A stretch of 64,000 nt of DNA from CAIWHR01 sp963788185 (GTDB taxonomy: Bacteria > Pseudomonadota > Gammaproteobacteria > Burkholderiales > Casimicrobiaceae). Under the pieces are notes generated by a model that saw only the letters and a list, made by a program, of their open reading frames with translations, did no database searches and was not told the origin of the DNA. Positions 41,443 through 49,661 of the stretch are shown here, piece after piece. The stretch lies in assembly GCA_963788185.1 (NCBI GenBank), contig CAWBGE010000017.1, positions 62,001-126,000 of the forward strand, written 5' to 3'. How positions within the stretch are numbered: the stretch's first letter is position 1; every line of letters begins with the position of its first letter. Both the position numbers and the translations under genes were made by a program.

Positions 41443-41509
41443 TCGCTGCTCCTGGATGAGCCGGCGCGCAGATTGCGGCGGAGGCGAAAATCTTACCACT
41501 GCAAACGTC

Positions 41510-43141
41510 TCAAAAGCGCGAAGCGGGCGGCAGGACATCGGCGCCGCGAAACGCCGTGCGCATTTCCTGCTCCGTTTCGAGGGATGCCGCCTGACGACCT
41601 TGCTTCTTCTGCGCCAGCGCAAGTCCCTTGAGCGACCAGCCGTTGTCGGGATAGTGCGCGAGATCCTCCCGGTAGACGCGCTCCGCTTCGGCCGGCCGAT
41701 CCGCGGCCAGCAGCGCCTCGCCGAGTGCATGCCGCGTCGGCGCGAGCCACAGGTGCGGCTCGTCGTAGGTGAGGCCGTCCTCGATCGCGGTGGCTTCGAC
41801 GAGCAGCGCGACAGCCTCGGGCGCCCTGCGCTCCGCGAGCGCGATGTCCGCGCGCAGCGTCAGCACCGCGATGCGCGCCAGCTTCTCCGCCGCATTGATG
41901 TTCTTGATCCTGGTCTGCGCCAGCGAGGGATCCGCGGCGTAGCGCTCCAGCCGGGCGAGATCCTCGCGGGCGGGCACGATCTGGCCGCGTTTCGCCCGCG
42001 CGGTGCCCCGCGCGTAGTGCCAGATCGCCAGCGGATAGGGTTCGGCGACGTCCGGCGGCAGCGTGTCGCGAAGGAGTTGATCCCAGCGTCCGAAACGCAC
42101 CAGTGCGTACAGCGGCAGCACATAGTAGTGCTGCAGGATCGCGCTGCTGCGATCTCCCGGTCGGGGGCCGCAGGCCGCCGGCCAGGCCGCATTGGCAGCA
42201 TCGATCGCAAGCTGCGCGCGCCCGGCCATCGCCGCCGACGCGTACAGGAAATGATGGTTGTGCGCGACGTAGCCGACGCGATAGGCGCCCTGCGCATCGA
42301 CACCGGCGAGGTAGCGCAAATCGGCCTCGATCGACCGCTGGCTGGCCGCGATCGCCTCGTCGAAGCGGCCGACGCGCAGGTAGATGTGAGCGGGCATGTG
42401 CGACAGATGCCCCGAGCCGGGGACGCGGAAGCGCAGCGCATCGGCGCTGGCGATGCCCTGCTCGGGATGGCGCGACGACTCCAGCAGGTGAATCCGGTAG
42501 TGATGGGCCCCGGGGTGATCGGGAACGAGCGCCAGCGCCTTCTGCAGCAGCGTCTCGATCTCCAGGGTCCAGGGCTTCGCCGAGCCATCCGGTGCCCACC
42601 AGTCGTAGGGATGCAGGTTGAGGATCGACTCGGCCGCGAGCATCGCCACCTCGCCGTCGTCGGGAAACTGGCGCGCGAGCCTCTCCATCGCCTGCGCGTA
42701 GCGCTCCTCGTCGATGCCTCCGGCCTTCGGATGGCGCAACGCCAGCGCGGCGATCAAACCGCGCTGCGCCGGCGTAGCCCGGGCTGCGTGCTGCTGCGCC
42801 GCGCGAAGCGCAGCCGCCACGCGCGCCGCGGCCGCGGGTTCCATGTCGCTGTTGATGTTGGGTCCCAGCGCCCATGCCAGGCCCCACCAGCAGGTGGCGC
42901 ATTTCGGGTCGGCGCGGGTGGCGGCGGCAAACGATCGCGCGGCTTCCGCCGGATTGAAGCCGTAAACCAGCAGCATGCCCTGGTCGACATACTGCTGTGC
43001 GAGTGGCACCCGGGTGTCTGCGGGATAGCGATAGCGGCCGAGATCCGGGAACAGCGGGGCGATCGGGGTTTCTGCCGCGCGGAGATTGCCGGCCGCGACC
43101 AGCAACAGCACGGACAGGACGAACGCGAGACGGCGGTTCAT
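41510..43141 (-). CDS. Secreted tetratricopeptide-repeat protein
   Basis: Predicted periplasmic protein of 543 residues with a signal peptide (cleavage near AAGNLRA). About eight TPR-like helical hairpins are seen, e.g. GFNPAEAARSFAAATRADPKC and HLSHMPAHIYLRVGRFDEAI, and a CATCWW motif near 98-103 that recurs in this family. Start ATG 43141 opens the signal peptide. No catalytic domain was recognised; TPR proteins of this type usually scaffold other proteins. It is 67 bases upstream of phnD but is transcribed in the same direction and could precede it or stand alone. Confidence 0.8.
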   Translation of the reverse strand: MNRRLAFVLSVLLLVAAGNLRAAETPIAPLFPDLGRYRYPADTRVPLAQQYVDQGMLLVYGFNPAEAARSFAAATRADPKCATCWWGLAWALGPNINSDMEPAAAARVAAALRAAQQHAARATPAQRGLIAALALRHPKAGGIDEERYAQAMERLARQFPDDGEVAMLAAESILNLHPYDWWAPDGSAKPWTLEIETLLQKALALVPDHPGAHHYRIHLLESSRHPEQGIASADALRFRVPGSGHLSHMPAHIYLRVGRFDEAIAASQRSIEADLRYLAGVDAQGAYRVGYVAHNHHFLYASAAMAGRAQLAIDAANAAWPAACGPRPGDRSSAILQHYYVLPLYALVRFGRWDQLLRDTLPPDVAEPYPLAIWHYARGTARAKRGQIVPAREDLARLERYAADPSLAQTRIKNINAAEKLARIAVLTLRADIALAERRAPEAVALLVEATAIEDGLTYDEPHLWLAPTRHALGEALLAADRPAEAERVYREDLAHYPDNGWSLKGLALAQKKQGRQAASLETEQEMRTAFRGADVLPPASRF

Positions 43142-43277
43142 GGCGGTAACGGTTGATCGGGAAGAGTAGGCCGCCACCTGCTGCAGCATCGTTGCCGCAT
43201 GGCTCAGGCTCTGTTAAAAAGACCAGATCGGGAAGGGTTGTTCGCGCGCCTGCGCGGTCAGCCAGCCCGTTTCCGTC

Positions 43278-44567
43278 ATGCTTGCGTTCCCATCCTCGCC
43301 GTCGCCCTTGTTGCAGCTGCCTGCCAGCGGGCGCTTGGGTCGCATCGTCCGCCTGCGTTGGGTAGCCATTGCCGGGCAGCTGGCCGCGATCGGCTTTGCC
43401 TACGCGCTTGACGTCCGGGTGCCATGGATGCCCGTGCTCCTGGTCGTGGTCGTGCTGGCGGCAATCAACTTCGGGACATGGTTGAGCCTCGCTCGCCACA
43501 ACGACGCGCCCACAGCCCGGATCCCGCTGCATCTGATGCTCGATCTGGGCGCCTTCATTGTACTGCTCGGCATGACCGGAGGCGCCGACAATCCGTTCGC
43601 ATTCTTCTTCCTGTTGCACGTGGTCGTCGCGGCATTGATGTTGCCGGCGTTCCAGGCGACGGCGGCCACGCTGGTCGTCACGCTCGCGTTTCTGCTCGTT
43701 TCCGTGTGGGGACTGCCGCTGACGATGGCAGACGGAGAGCCGGTGCCGGCGCCGCTGCGGGTCTGGGGGGGCGCAGTCGCGTTTGCCCTGACGGCCGCCA
43801 TCATCACCTGGGTCGTCGCGCGCGTCGTCGCGGATTACCAGCAGCAGCAGGAGACTCTCGACGCGGCGGCGCAGAAGACCGCCAACGACGCGGCCATCCT
43901 TCACATCGGGTCGCTTGCCGCGGGGGCCGCGCACGAACTCGGGACCCCGCTGGCGACGATGGCGGTGGTGATCGGCGAGTTGCGCCGCGCGCCGCCCACG
44001 CCGGAGATCGCGCGCGACGCCGAGATTCTGTCCGCCCAGATGAGAGCCTGCCGGAGCGCGCTGGCCCAGTTCGCGTCCGCGGCCGGATATGCCCGTGCCG
44101 ACAGCGGCGGGCGGCAGCGGGTCGACCGGTTCTTCGAGTCCACCGCCGACGCGTTCCGGGCGACCCGGCAGGAACTCGACCTCGAGTGCCATTGTTCCGG
44201 TGCCGGCCCGGCGCCGGAGATCTTCACCGAGCAGTCGCTTAAGCAGGCAATACTGATCCTGCTCAACAATGCTGCCGACGCTTCGCCGCATCATGTAGGT
44301 CTCGATGTTCAATGGACAGCGGAAAACCTGACCATCGCGGTGAGCGATCGTGGCCGCGGATTCTCCGAGTCGGACCTCCCGAAGCTGGGGCGCGTGTTCT
44401 TCACCACCAAAGCGCCCGGGAAGGGGACGGGGCTGGGTCTGGTGCTGGCCGCGTCGTCGATTGCCCGGCTGGGAGGCACGATACGGTGGTCGAATCGTGG
44501 CGAAGGCGGTGCTTGTGCGACGGTCGAGTTGCCATTGTCCCGATTACTCCTGGATACGACATGCTGA
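43278..44567 (+). CDS. regB: Redox-sensing histidine kinase RegB/PrrB/ActS
   Basis: Membrane sensor of 429 residues that responds to the redox state of the quinone pool. Six N-terminal helices carry the quinone-site motif GGADNPF (101-107). The H box AAGAAHELGTPLATM has phospho-acceptor H219, and C258 lies where the redox-active cysteine of RegB is found. ATP-binding motifs NNAADAS, DRGRGFSESD and GKGTGLGLVLA are intact. It overlaps regA by seven bases. No strong ribosome site precedes the ATG at 43278. Its targets elsewhere include hydrogenase and respiration genes. Confidence 0.93.
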   Translation: MLAFPSSPSPLLQLPASGRLGRIVRLRWVAIAGQLAAIGFAYALDVRVPWMPVLLVVVVLAAINFGTWLSLARHNDAPTARIPLHLMLDLGAFIVLLGMTGGADNPFAFFFLLHVVVAALMLPAFQATAATLVVTLAFLLVSVWGLPLTMADGEPVPAPLRVWGGAVAFALTAAIITWVVARVVADYQQQQETLDAAAQKTANDAAILHIGSLAAGAAHELGTPLATMAVVIGELRRAPPTPEIARDAEILSAQMRACRSALAQFASAAGYARADSGGRQRVDRFFESTADAFRATRQELDLECHCSGAGPAPEIFTEQSLKQAILILLNNAADASPHHVGLDVQWTAENLTIAVSDRGRGFSESDLPKLGRVFFTTKAPGKGTGLGLVLAASSIARLGGTIRWSNRGEGGACATVELPLSRLLLDTTC

Positions 44568-45124
44568 TCGATGCCAATAATCTCGAAATCAATGATTCAC
44601 CGTCGCTGCTGCTGGTCGATGACGACCCCGCGCTTTGCGAGGTCATGGCGCGGGCGCTGACCGCCCGCGGCTATGCAGTCAAGGTCGCCCAGACGGTCGC
44701 CGACGCGATCCAGGTCGTGGACGCCGATCCGCCCGAATACGCGCTGATCGATCTCAAGCTGCCGGATCAGTCGGGGTTGAAGCTCGTGGCGCACATCAAG
44801 GCAGCCGACGCGCAGACGCGGATGGTGGTCCTGACCGGCCATGGCAGCATCCCCACCGCCATCGAGGCGATCAAGCTGGGTGCCGCGTACTACCTGACCA
44901 AGCCGGCGGACGCCGACGAGGTCGTCGCGGCATTTGCGCACGAGGCAGGAAACGAGTCGTTTCCGATCGAGGGCAAGCCGATGTCGGTCGAGCGCGTCGA
45001 ATGGGAGTACATCCAGCGCGTGCTGCACGAACACGGCGGCAATATCTCGGCCACCGCGCGCGCACTGTCGATGCACCGGCGCACGCTGCAGCGGAAGCTC
45101 CAGAAGCGGCCGGCGAAGGCCTGA
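44561..45124 (+). CDS. regA: Redox response regulator RegA/PrrA/ActR
   Basis: Two-domain response regulator of 187 residues. The receiver domain has D20, D21 and phospho-acceptor D64 (ALIDLKLPDQSG), with T96 and K109-type residues following. The linker GKPMSVERVEWEYIQRVLHEH leads to an output helix-turn-helix, GGNISATARALSMHRRTLQRKLQKR (in part: SATARALSMHRRTLQRKL), nearly identical across RegA proteins. ATG 44561 overlaps the regB stop. Partner of the sensor upstream. Candidate binding sites are noted upstream of hyp and psr. Confidence 0.93.
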   Translation: MLIDANNLEINDSPSLLLVDDDPALCEVMARALTARGYAVKVAQTVADAIQVVDADPPEYALIDLKLPDQSGLKLVAHIKAADAQTRMVVLTGHGSIPTAIEAIKLGAAYYLTKPADADEVVAAFAHEAGNESFPIEGKPMSVERVEWEYIQRVLHEHGGNISATARALSMHRRTLQRKLQKRPAKA

Positions 45125-45178
45125 ACGGCCGCTCTCGAGCAGGTACCCGCACACGCGCGTCGGCGCGAAGCGGGCCGC

Positions 45179-45742
45179 TTACGCAGGCGGGTTGGCCGCC
45201 TGCTCCGGAGAGGGTACGCCCCCGAAGTCTGCCAATGCCGCCGGATCCGTAGCGGCATCCGCGATCGCTTCGGCGGGCAAGTCCACATCCTCCATCCGAT
45301 TCTGATAGTCGTCGTACTCGGGCAGACGGCGCTCGTAGCTCGAAGTCAGCAGCGGTGAGGAGATCATGTAGTCCGCCGAGGCCCGGTTGCAGGCCACCGG
45401 GACGTTCCAGACGACTGCTATTCGCAGCAGCGCCTTGACATCGGGATCGTGCGGCTGCGGCTGCAGCGGATCCCAGAAGAAGATGACCAGGTCGACGGTT
45501 CCCTCGGCAATACGCCCGCCGATCTGCTGGTCCCCGCCCAGGGGGCCGCTCATCAGCTTGATCACCGGTATCTGCAGCGATGCTTCCAGCAGCGTTCCGG
45601 TCGTGCCGGTGGCCAGCAGATCGTGGTTGGCCAGGAGGTCGCGGTTGTAGCGCGCCCACTCGAGCAAGTCGAGCTTCTTGTTGTCGTGCGCCACCAGGGC
45701 AATGCGCTTGCGCGGAGTGACTAAGGCAACTGGAGCATCCAT
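45179..45742 (-). CDS. mgsA: Methylglyoxal synthase
   Basis: Converts dihydroxyacetone phosphate to methylglyoxal and phosphate, bypassing the lower glycolytic steps when phosphate is short or carbon is in excess. Motifs: ALVAHDNKK, TGTTGTLL, MSGPLGGDQQIGGRIAEG, and FFWDPLQPQPHDPDVKALLRI, with the catalytic Asp and His all present. The 187 residues exceed the E. coli enzyme by a ~35-residue acidic tail. ATG 45742 has AAGGAAT upstream. Upstream lie two PhaR-type boxes, suggesting control by carbon storage. Confidence 0.93.
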   Translation of the reverse strand: MDAPVALVTPRKRIALVAHDNKKLDLLEWARYNRDLLANHDLLATGTTGTLLEASLQIPVIKLMSGPLGGDQQIGGRIAEGTVDLVIFFWDPLQPQPHDPDVKALLRIAVVWNVPVACNRASADYMISSPLLTSSYERRLPEYDDYQNRMEDVDLPAEAIADAATDPAALADFGGVPSPEQAANPPA

Positions 45743-45859
45743 GGCGAGATTCCTTGCGTGGTGAGGATTGAGCAAATGCTAAATCCGCCGACGGCTGATT
45801 GCCGCCCGCAAGGGTCTCCCGGGACGTTGTCAACCCGTCATGAAACCGTCGCGCGCAGA

Positions 45860-45877
45860 TTTGCTGCATCGCACAAA
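45860..45877. promoter_or_regulatory. PhaR-type operator box 3
   Basis: TTTGCTGCATCGCACAAA, identical to box 1 but for two central bases. It is 118 bases before the mgsA start. Confidence 0.55.
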
Positions 45878-45959
45878 CGTAACATGGGGGCTTCGCAGGA
45901 ACGCGTCAAATCATTGTTAATGATCAACGACATCGGAAACTCCGATCGCCGGGCCAATC

Positions 45960-45980
45960 ATTTGCTGCAACGCAGCAAAT
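45960..45980. promoter_or_regulatory. PhaR-type operator box 4, perfect palindrome
   Basis: ATTTGCTGC-AAC-GCAGCAAAT, nine-base arms around three bases, the most symmetric of the four. It lies 218 bases upstream of mgsA and 24 bases after the efp stop at 46004. Confidence 0.55.
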
Positions 45981-46003
45981 GACGACCGGCGCCTGCCCGA
46001 CGA

Positions 46004-46558
46004 TCAGACGCGGCGGCGGTATTCGCCGGTGCGGGTGTCAATCTCGATCTTGTCGCCGGTGACGACGAACAGGGGAACCGGGACCTCGAAGCCGCTGGCG
46101 ATCTTGGCGGGCTTCAGCACCTTGCCCGACGTGTCGCCCTTGACGGCAGGCTCGGTGTAGGTGACTTCGCGCACGACCGAGTTCGGCAGCTCGACGGAGA
46201 TCGCCTTGCCGTCGTAGAACGTGAGCTCGCAGGGCAACCCGTCGTCGAGGTACGGAAGGGCCTCTTCCATGTTCTCCTTCTCGACGTCGAACTGATTGAA
46301 TTCGCCGTCCATGAACACGTACATCGGGTCGGCGAAATACGAATACGTGACCTGCTTCTTCTCGAGCTGGATGGCGTCGAACTTTTCGTCGGCGCGGTAA
46401 ACGGTTTCCGTGCCCGAGCCGGACAACAGATTCTTGAGCTTCATCTTCACGACCGACGCATTGCGGCCGGATTTCGTGAACTCGGCCTTCTGGACCACCA
46501 TCGGATCTTTCCCGATCATGATCACATTGCCGGCGCGTACTTCGTGGGCAAGTTTCAT
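46004..46558 (-). CDS. efp: Translation elongation factor P (arginine-rhamnosylated type)
   Basis: Relieves ribosome stalling at consecutive prolines. Standard three-barrel fold over 184 residues. The tip residue that enters the peptidyl-transfer centre is R32 in KSGRNASV, not lysine, so the factor is modified with rhamnose by EarP, whose gene lies directly upstream. Conserved KIEIDTRTGEYRRR closes the chain. A good sigma70-like promoter (TATAAT, 46612-46617) overlaps the 3' end of earP, giving efp its own transcript. Confidence 0.97.
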   Translation of the reverse strand: MKLAHEVRAGNVIMIGKDPMVVQKAEFTKSGRNASVVKMKLKNLLSGSGTETVYRADEKFDAIQLEKKQVTYSYFADPMYVFMDGEFNQFDVEKENMEEALPYLDDGLPCELTFYDGKAISVELPNSVVREVTYTEPAVKGDTSGKVLKPAKIASGFEVPVPLFVVTGDKIEIDTRTGEYRRRV

Positions 46559-46611
46559 TGCGGCACCTGGGTTCTGGATTGCGGTAAGGGGTTGATTAAA
46601 CTTAGCCTTCC

Positions 46612-46641
46612 ATTATACCCCGACCTGCGTTGCCCTGACCA
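46612..46641 (-). promoter_or_regulatory. Sigma70-like promoter of efp
   Basis: Minus-strand TATAAT (46612-46617) preceded after 18 bases by TGGTCA (46636-46641, 4 of 6 to TTGACA). It falls at the very end of earP, about 54 bases before efp, and would give strong separate expression of this abundant factor. Confidence 0.65.
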
Positions 46642-47785
46642 GCCCGGCGCCGAGCTCCGGCAGCAGGGCGAGTTCGCCCGACCACGCCCGGGCGTGCGCC
46701 GTGAGCGCCGGAAGTGCGGCGGCGAAGTCGCGCCACGCAGGCCCGACCGGCGGCGCGCCGGGCGCCCCGTTCCAGGCGTCGAAAAGCCCGCGCACCGCGG
46801 CCGCCGGTTCGTCGGCGATGTTCCCGCAGCAGCGATCGACGAAGGCCCGGAGCTTGGAGAGGTGGGCTCCCTCGGCCTGCGGATAGATGTGCCAGACCAA
46901 GGGCTTGCCCGCCCATTGCGCGCGCACGAACGAGTCCTCGCCGCGGACGAAGTTGACATCGCATGCCCACAGCAGGCGGTCATAGTCGTCCTGGGCGACA
47001 AAGGGGATGCGGCGAACGGTCAGCGCTTCCCGGCGGACCTCGGCCGAGGAGGCGGCCGCAGCGCCGCGCGCCCTTGCGGCGACCGCGTCGACGGCGACCC
47101 CGTCCGGCACCAGGCAGGTCACCGGCCGGTCCGCCCCGGCCCAGGCGTCGAAGAGCGCCGGCAGCCGAGGATTCGGATAGCAGAAGAGCGAGACGCGCAA
47201 CTCGCCGGCCGACGGCGGCGGCACGCCCAGTTGGTGCCACAGGCGCTGCCTCGCCGCGCCATCGTCGACGAAGGCATTGCGCGCGGCCAGCAGACCGGTC
47301 TCGCGCAACAAGCCTCCCGTCGCTGCCGTGAAGCCCGGGAACCAGAACCGGCGCGGCAGGCCCAGCGCGGGGTGCGGCGACGCGCGTCCGTGCGTGCCGT
47401 CGACCCAGGCTTCCGCCGACAGGTACTCGAGGACGAACCAATGCGGCGGGACGGCCCTTTGCGCCATTGCCGCAACATAGGGTGCCGGCAGGCCGCAGCC
47501 GAAACCTTCGACCACGACGTCGGCGACGCCCTCCGCCGAAAGCGCGAAAGAATCTCCCGGCGGCTGCCAGCGTCGGATCACCACGCCGGCGCGACGTTGC
47601 CGATCGAGCCGCGGATCGCAGGCCGGCACCATGCCCGCGAGCGCCTGCGGATCGTCCAGCCAGAGCGTCACGTCGAGACCGTGCTCGTGCGCGAGTTCGC
47701 GCGCAAGCCGCCAGCAGACGCCGGCGTCACCGAAGTTGTCGATGACCCGGCAAAACAGATCCCAGCGGGGGGCAGGTGGCAGCAT
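46613..47785 (-). CDS. earP: EF-P arginine rhamnosyltransferase EarP
   Basis: Transfers rhamnose from dTDP-rhamnose to Arg32 of EF-P. The GT-B fold begins WDLFCRVIDNFGDAGVCWRL with catalytic Asp residues at 16 and 20, and the C-terminal nucleotide loop reads RGEDSFVRAQWAGKP, both hallmarks. Further motifs are WFVLEYLSAEAWVD and IPFVAQDDYDRLLW. The length of 390 residues with ATG 47785 is normal; ATG 47818 would add 11 residues. The pair earP-efp is conserved in beta- and some gammaproteobacteria. dTDP-rhamnose genes are expected elsewhere. Confidence 0.95.
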   Translation of the reverse strand: MLPPAPRWDLFCRVIDNFGDAGVCWRLARELAHEHGLDVTLWLDDPQALAGMVPACDPRLDRQRRAGVVIRRWQPPGDSFALSAEGVADVVVEGFGCGLPAPYVAAMAQRAVPPHWFVLEYLSAEAWVDGTHGRASPHPALGLPRRFWFPGFTAATGGLLRETGLLAARNAFVDDGAARQRLWHQLGVPPPSAGELRVSLFCYPNPRLPALFDAWAGADRPVTCLVPDGVAVDAVAARARGAAAASSAEVRREALTVRRIPFVAQDDYDRLLWACDVNFVRGEDSFVRAQWAGKPLVWHIYPQAEGAHLSKLRAFVDRCCGNIADEPAAAVRGLFDAWNGAPGAPPVGPAWRDFAAALPALTAHARAWSGELALLPELGAGLVRATQVGV

Positions 47786-47905
47786 GGGCGGGCGGCAACG
47801 AAGGCGCGTCGCCGTCATTATCGCCGCTGCGTCCGCGCGTCGAAAGACGTGCTGCACCGCAGCGCATAATACCGGCGGACTCTCACTTTTGCCCCCGGAC
47901 TGGTC

Positions 47906-48586
47906 ATGCCCAATCAAGCCCCCCGCCGGTCGTTCCCCATCGATGTCGTCTCCGACGTCGTCTGCCCGTGGTGCTACATCGGCAAGCGCCGGCTCGCGGC
48001 AGCGCTGTCCCGCGTCGCCGGCGACCATCGCGATGTCGACTTCGCGGTGAGCTGGCATCCGTTCCAGTTGAACCCCGAGTTGCCGGCGGCCGGGGCGGAC
48101 CGCAAGGCTTACCTCGAAGCCAAGTTCGGCGGTCCGCAGCAGGCCGCCGAGATCTATGATCGCGTGCGCGTCGCGGGCGCTGCCGTCGGGATCGCATTCG
48201 ATTTCGATGCGATAGCGCGGCAACCCAATACCCTCGATGCCCATCGCCTCATCGGCTGGGCGCAGCAGCGCGGTGCCGCCGACACGCTGGTCGAAAAGCT
48301 GTTCCGTGCCTACTTTCTCGAGGGCCGATTCATCGGTGATCGTGCGGTGTTGGCCGCGATTGCCGGCGACGCCGGATTCGATGCCGGCGCGGCGGGCGCG
48401 ATGCTGGAATCGAGCCAGGGCGTCGACGACGTGCAGGGGATGGACCGCCGCGTGCGGGAACTGGGCGTCGCCGGTGTGCCGTTCTTCATCTTCGACAGCC
48501 GCCTCGCCGTTTCCGGCGCGCAGGAGGCCGACGCCCTGGTCGGCGTGATCGAAGAGGCACTCGCAACGCCTGCCGGCGCGACTTGA
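47906..48586 (+). CDS. DsbA-family oxidoreductase (FrnE-like, cytosolic)
   Basis: Thioredoxin-fold protein of 226 residues with C20-P-W-C23 in VVCPWCYIGKRRL and the inserted helical domain of FrnE/2-hydroxychromene isomerase types. No signal peptide, so the role is cytosolic. cis-Pro loop is GVAGVPFFIFDSRLAVSGAQ (ending in a typical FrnE tail). It may act as a stress-linked disulfide reductase or isomerase. It is divergent from earP with a TGC-rich palindrome (47851-47863) between them. Confidence 0.88.
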   Translation: MPNQAPRRSFPIDVVSDVVCPWCYIGKRRLAAALSRVAGDHRDVDFAVSWHPFQLNPELPAAGADRKAYLEAKFGGPQQAAEIYDRVRVAGAAVGIAFDFDAIARQPNTLDAHRLIGWAQQRGAADTLVEKLFRAYFLEGRFIGDRAVLAAIAGDAGFDAGAAGAMLESSQGVDDVQGMDRRVRELGVAGVPFFIFDSRLAVSGAQEADALVGVIEEALATPAGAT

Positions 48587-48734
48587 TCTGCCTCAACAGC
48601 ACGGCGCGGAAAACGCGCGATCATCCAGCCCGCGTCTGCCGTCTGCGCGGGCGTGCCGTCTGGCGCAGCGGGTAAGGTCGTTGCGATGCCGACGCGCTGA
48701 GAGGCTGAGAGTCCGCCTCTGAGGAGAGTTCCCG

Positions 48735-49625
48735 ATGCAAAAAGCCGTTCGCCGCATGGCGTACCTGTCGATCGCGACATCGCTTGCGACAATCGCCCTC
48801 AAGTTCACCGCATGGTTCCTGACCGGGTCGGTCAGCCTGTATTCGGACGCGCTCGAGTCGCTGGTCAACCTTGCCGCCGGGCTCGTCGCGCTGGGTGCCG
48901 TGACACTCGCGCATCAGCCGGCGGACGAGAAGCACCACTACGGACATGACAAGGCCGAGTACTTCTCGAGCGGCGTCGAAGGCGCGCTGATTCTCGTTGC
49001 CGCCGTCGCGATCATCTGGTCGGCGATCCAGCGCCTGATGTCGCCGCAGCCGCCCGAAAACCTGGCCATCGGCCTCGGCGTCGCGTTTCTCGCCGGCGCG
49101 GCAAATTACCTCACCGCGCGCACCATGCTCAAGGTCGCCAGGCAGCACGACAGCATCACCATCGAGGCCGATGCCAAGCATCTGCTGTCCGACGTGTGGA
49201 CCTCGACGGGCGTGATCGGCGGACTGCTGGTCGTGATGTGGATGCCGCAGTGGGCGATCCTCGACCCGCTGATGGCGATGGCAGTCGCCGTACACATCAT
49301 CTTCACCGGCGTCGACCTGCTGCGCCGCTCGGCGGAAGGGCTGATGGATGCGGCGTTGCCCGCAGCCGAAGTCAAGCGCGCCGAAATCCTGATCGCGGCC
49401 GAGTTGCCGCAGGCGGCGAGCTTCCATGCGCTGCGCACGCGCAAGGCCGCGTCGCGGCGGTTCCTCGAATTCCACCTGACCGTGCCGGGCGCGATGAGCG
49501 TGACCGAGTCGCACGCGATTTGCGACCGCATCGAGACCGCATTGGAGGCAGCGCTCGCCCACGCCTCGATCACCATCCACGTCGAGCCCGACGACGTGCA
49601 GAGCGGTTCCGGGACGACCGGGTAG
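48735..49625 (+). CDS. Cation diffusion facilitator efflux pump (FieF/CDF)
   Basis: Proton-coupled exporter of Zn, Fe, Co or Mn. 296 residues with six membrane helices. Metal-site residues appear as HHYGHDKAEYFSSGVEGA and a later HLLSDVWTSTGVIGG with the D-x-x-x-D/H pattern, and a C-terminal ferredoxin-like domain with RFLEFHLTVPGAM. The ATG at 48735 has GGAGAG upstream. A small hairpin (AGAGGC/GCCTCT at 48700-48720) sits just before it. The metal preferred is not readable from sequence. Confidence 0.9.
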   Translation: MQKAVRRMAYLSIATSLATIALKFTAWFLTGSVSLYSDALESLVNLAAGLVALGAVTLAHQPADEKHHYGHDKAEYFSSGVEGALILVAAVAIIWSAIQRLMSPQPPENLAIGLGVAFLAGAANYLTARTMLKVARQHDSITIEADAKHLLSDVWTSTGVIGGLLVVMWMPQWAILDPLMAMAVAVHIIFTGVDLLRRSAEGLMDAALPAAEVKRAEILIAAELPQAASFHALRTRKAASRRFLEFHLTVPGAMSVTESHAICDRIETALEAALAHASITIHVEPDDVQSGSGTTG

Positions 49626-49661
49626 GGCGTTCAGCGGCGCCTGGGTTCGTCTACGTCGGCA

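Larger units (their letters stand above)
45743..46003 (-). other. 261-base region upstream of mgsA with two PhaR-type boxes
   Basis: No gene. Two TGC-rich boxes (45860-45877 and 45960-45980) and a small palindrome ATCATT-N3-AATGAT (45910-45924) lie in this stretch. A short plus-strand frame (45758-45982) has no coding look. It is the AT-richest stretch in its neighbourhood, as expected of a promoter. Confidence 0.6.

Noticed and set aside
45758..45982. A 74-codon open frame upstream of mgsA
   Set aside because: No ribosome site, no bias, and it overlaps the operator-like boxes.
47851..47863. GCTGC-ACC-GCAGC palindrome between earP and the DsbA-like gene as a fifth PhaR box
   Set aside because: Fits only the loose CTGC-N3-GCAG form and lacks the flanking TTTG and CACAA shared by the other four, so I did not annotate it.
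48587..48734. Manganese (yybP-ykoY) or thiamine riboswitch before the CDF gene
   Set aside because: CTGAGA occurs but the other conserved blocks of either riboswitch are absent.
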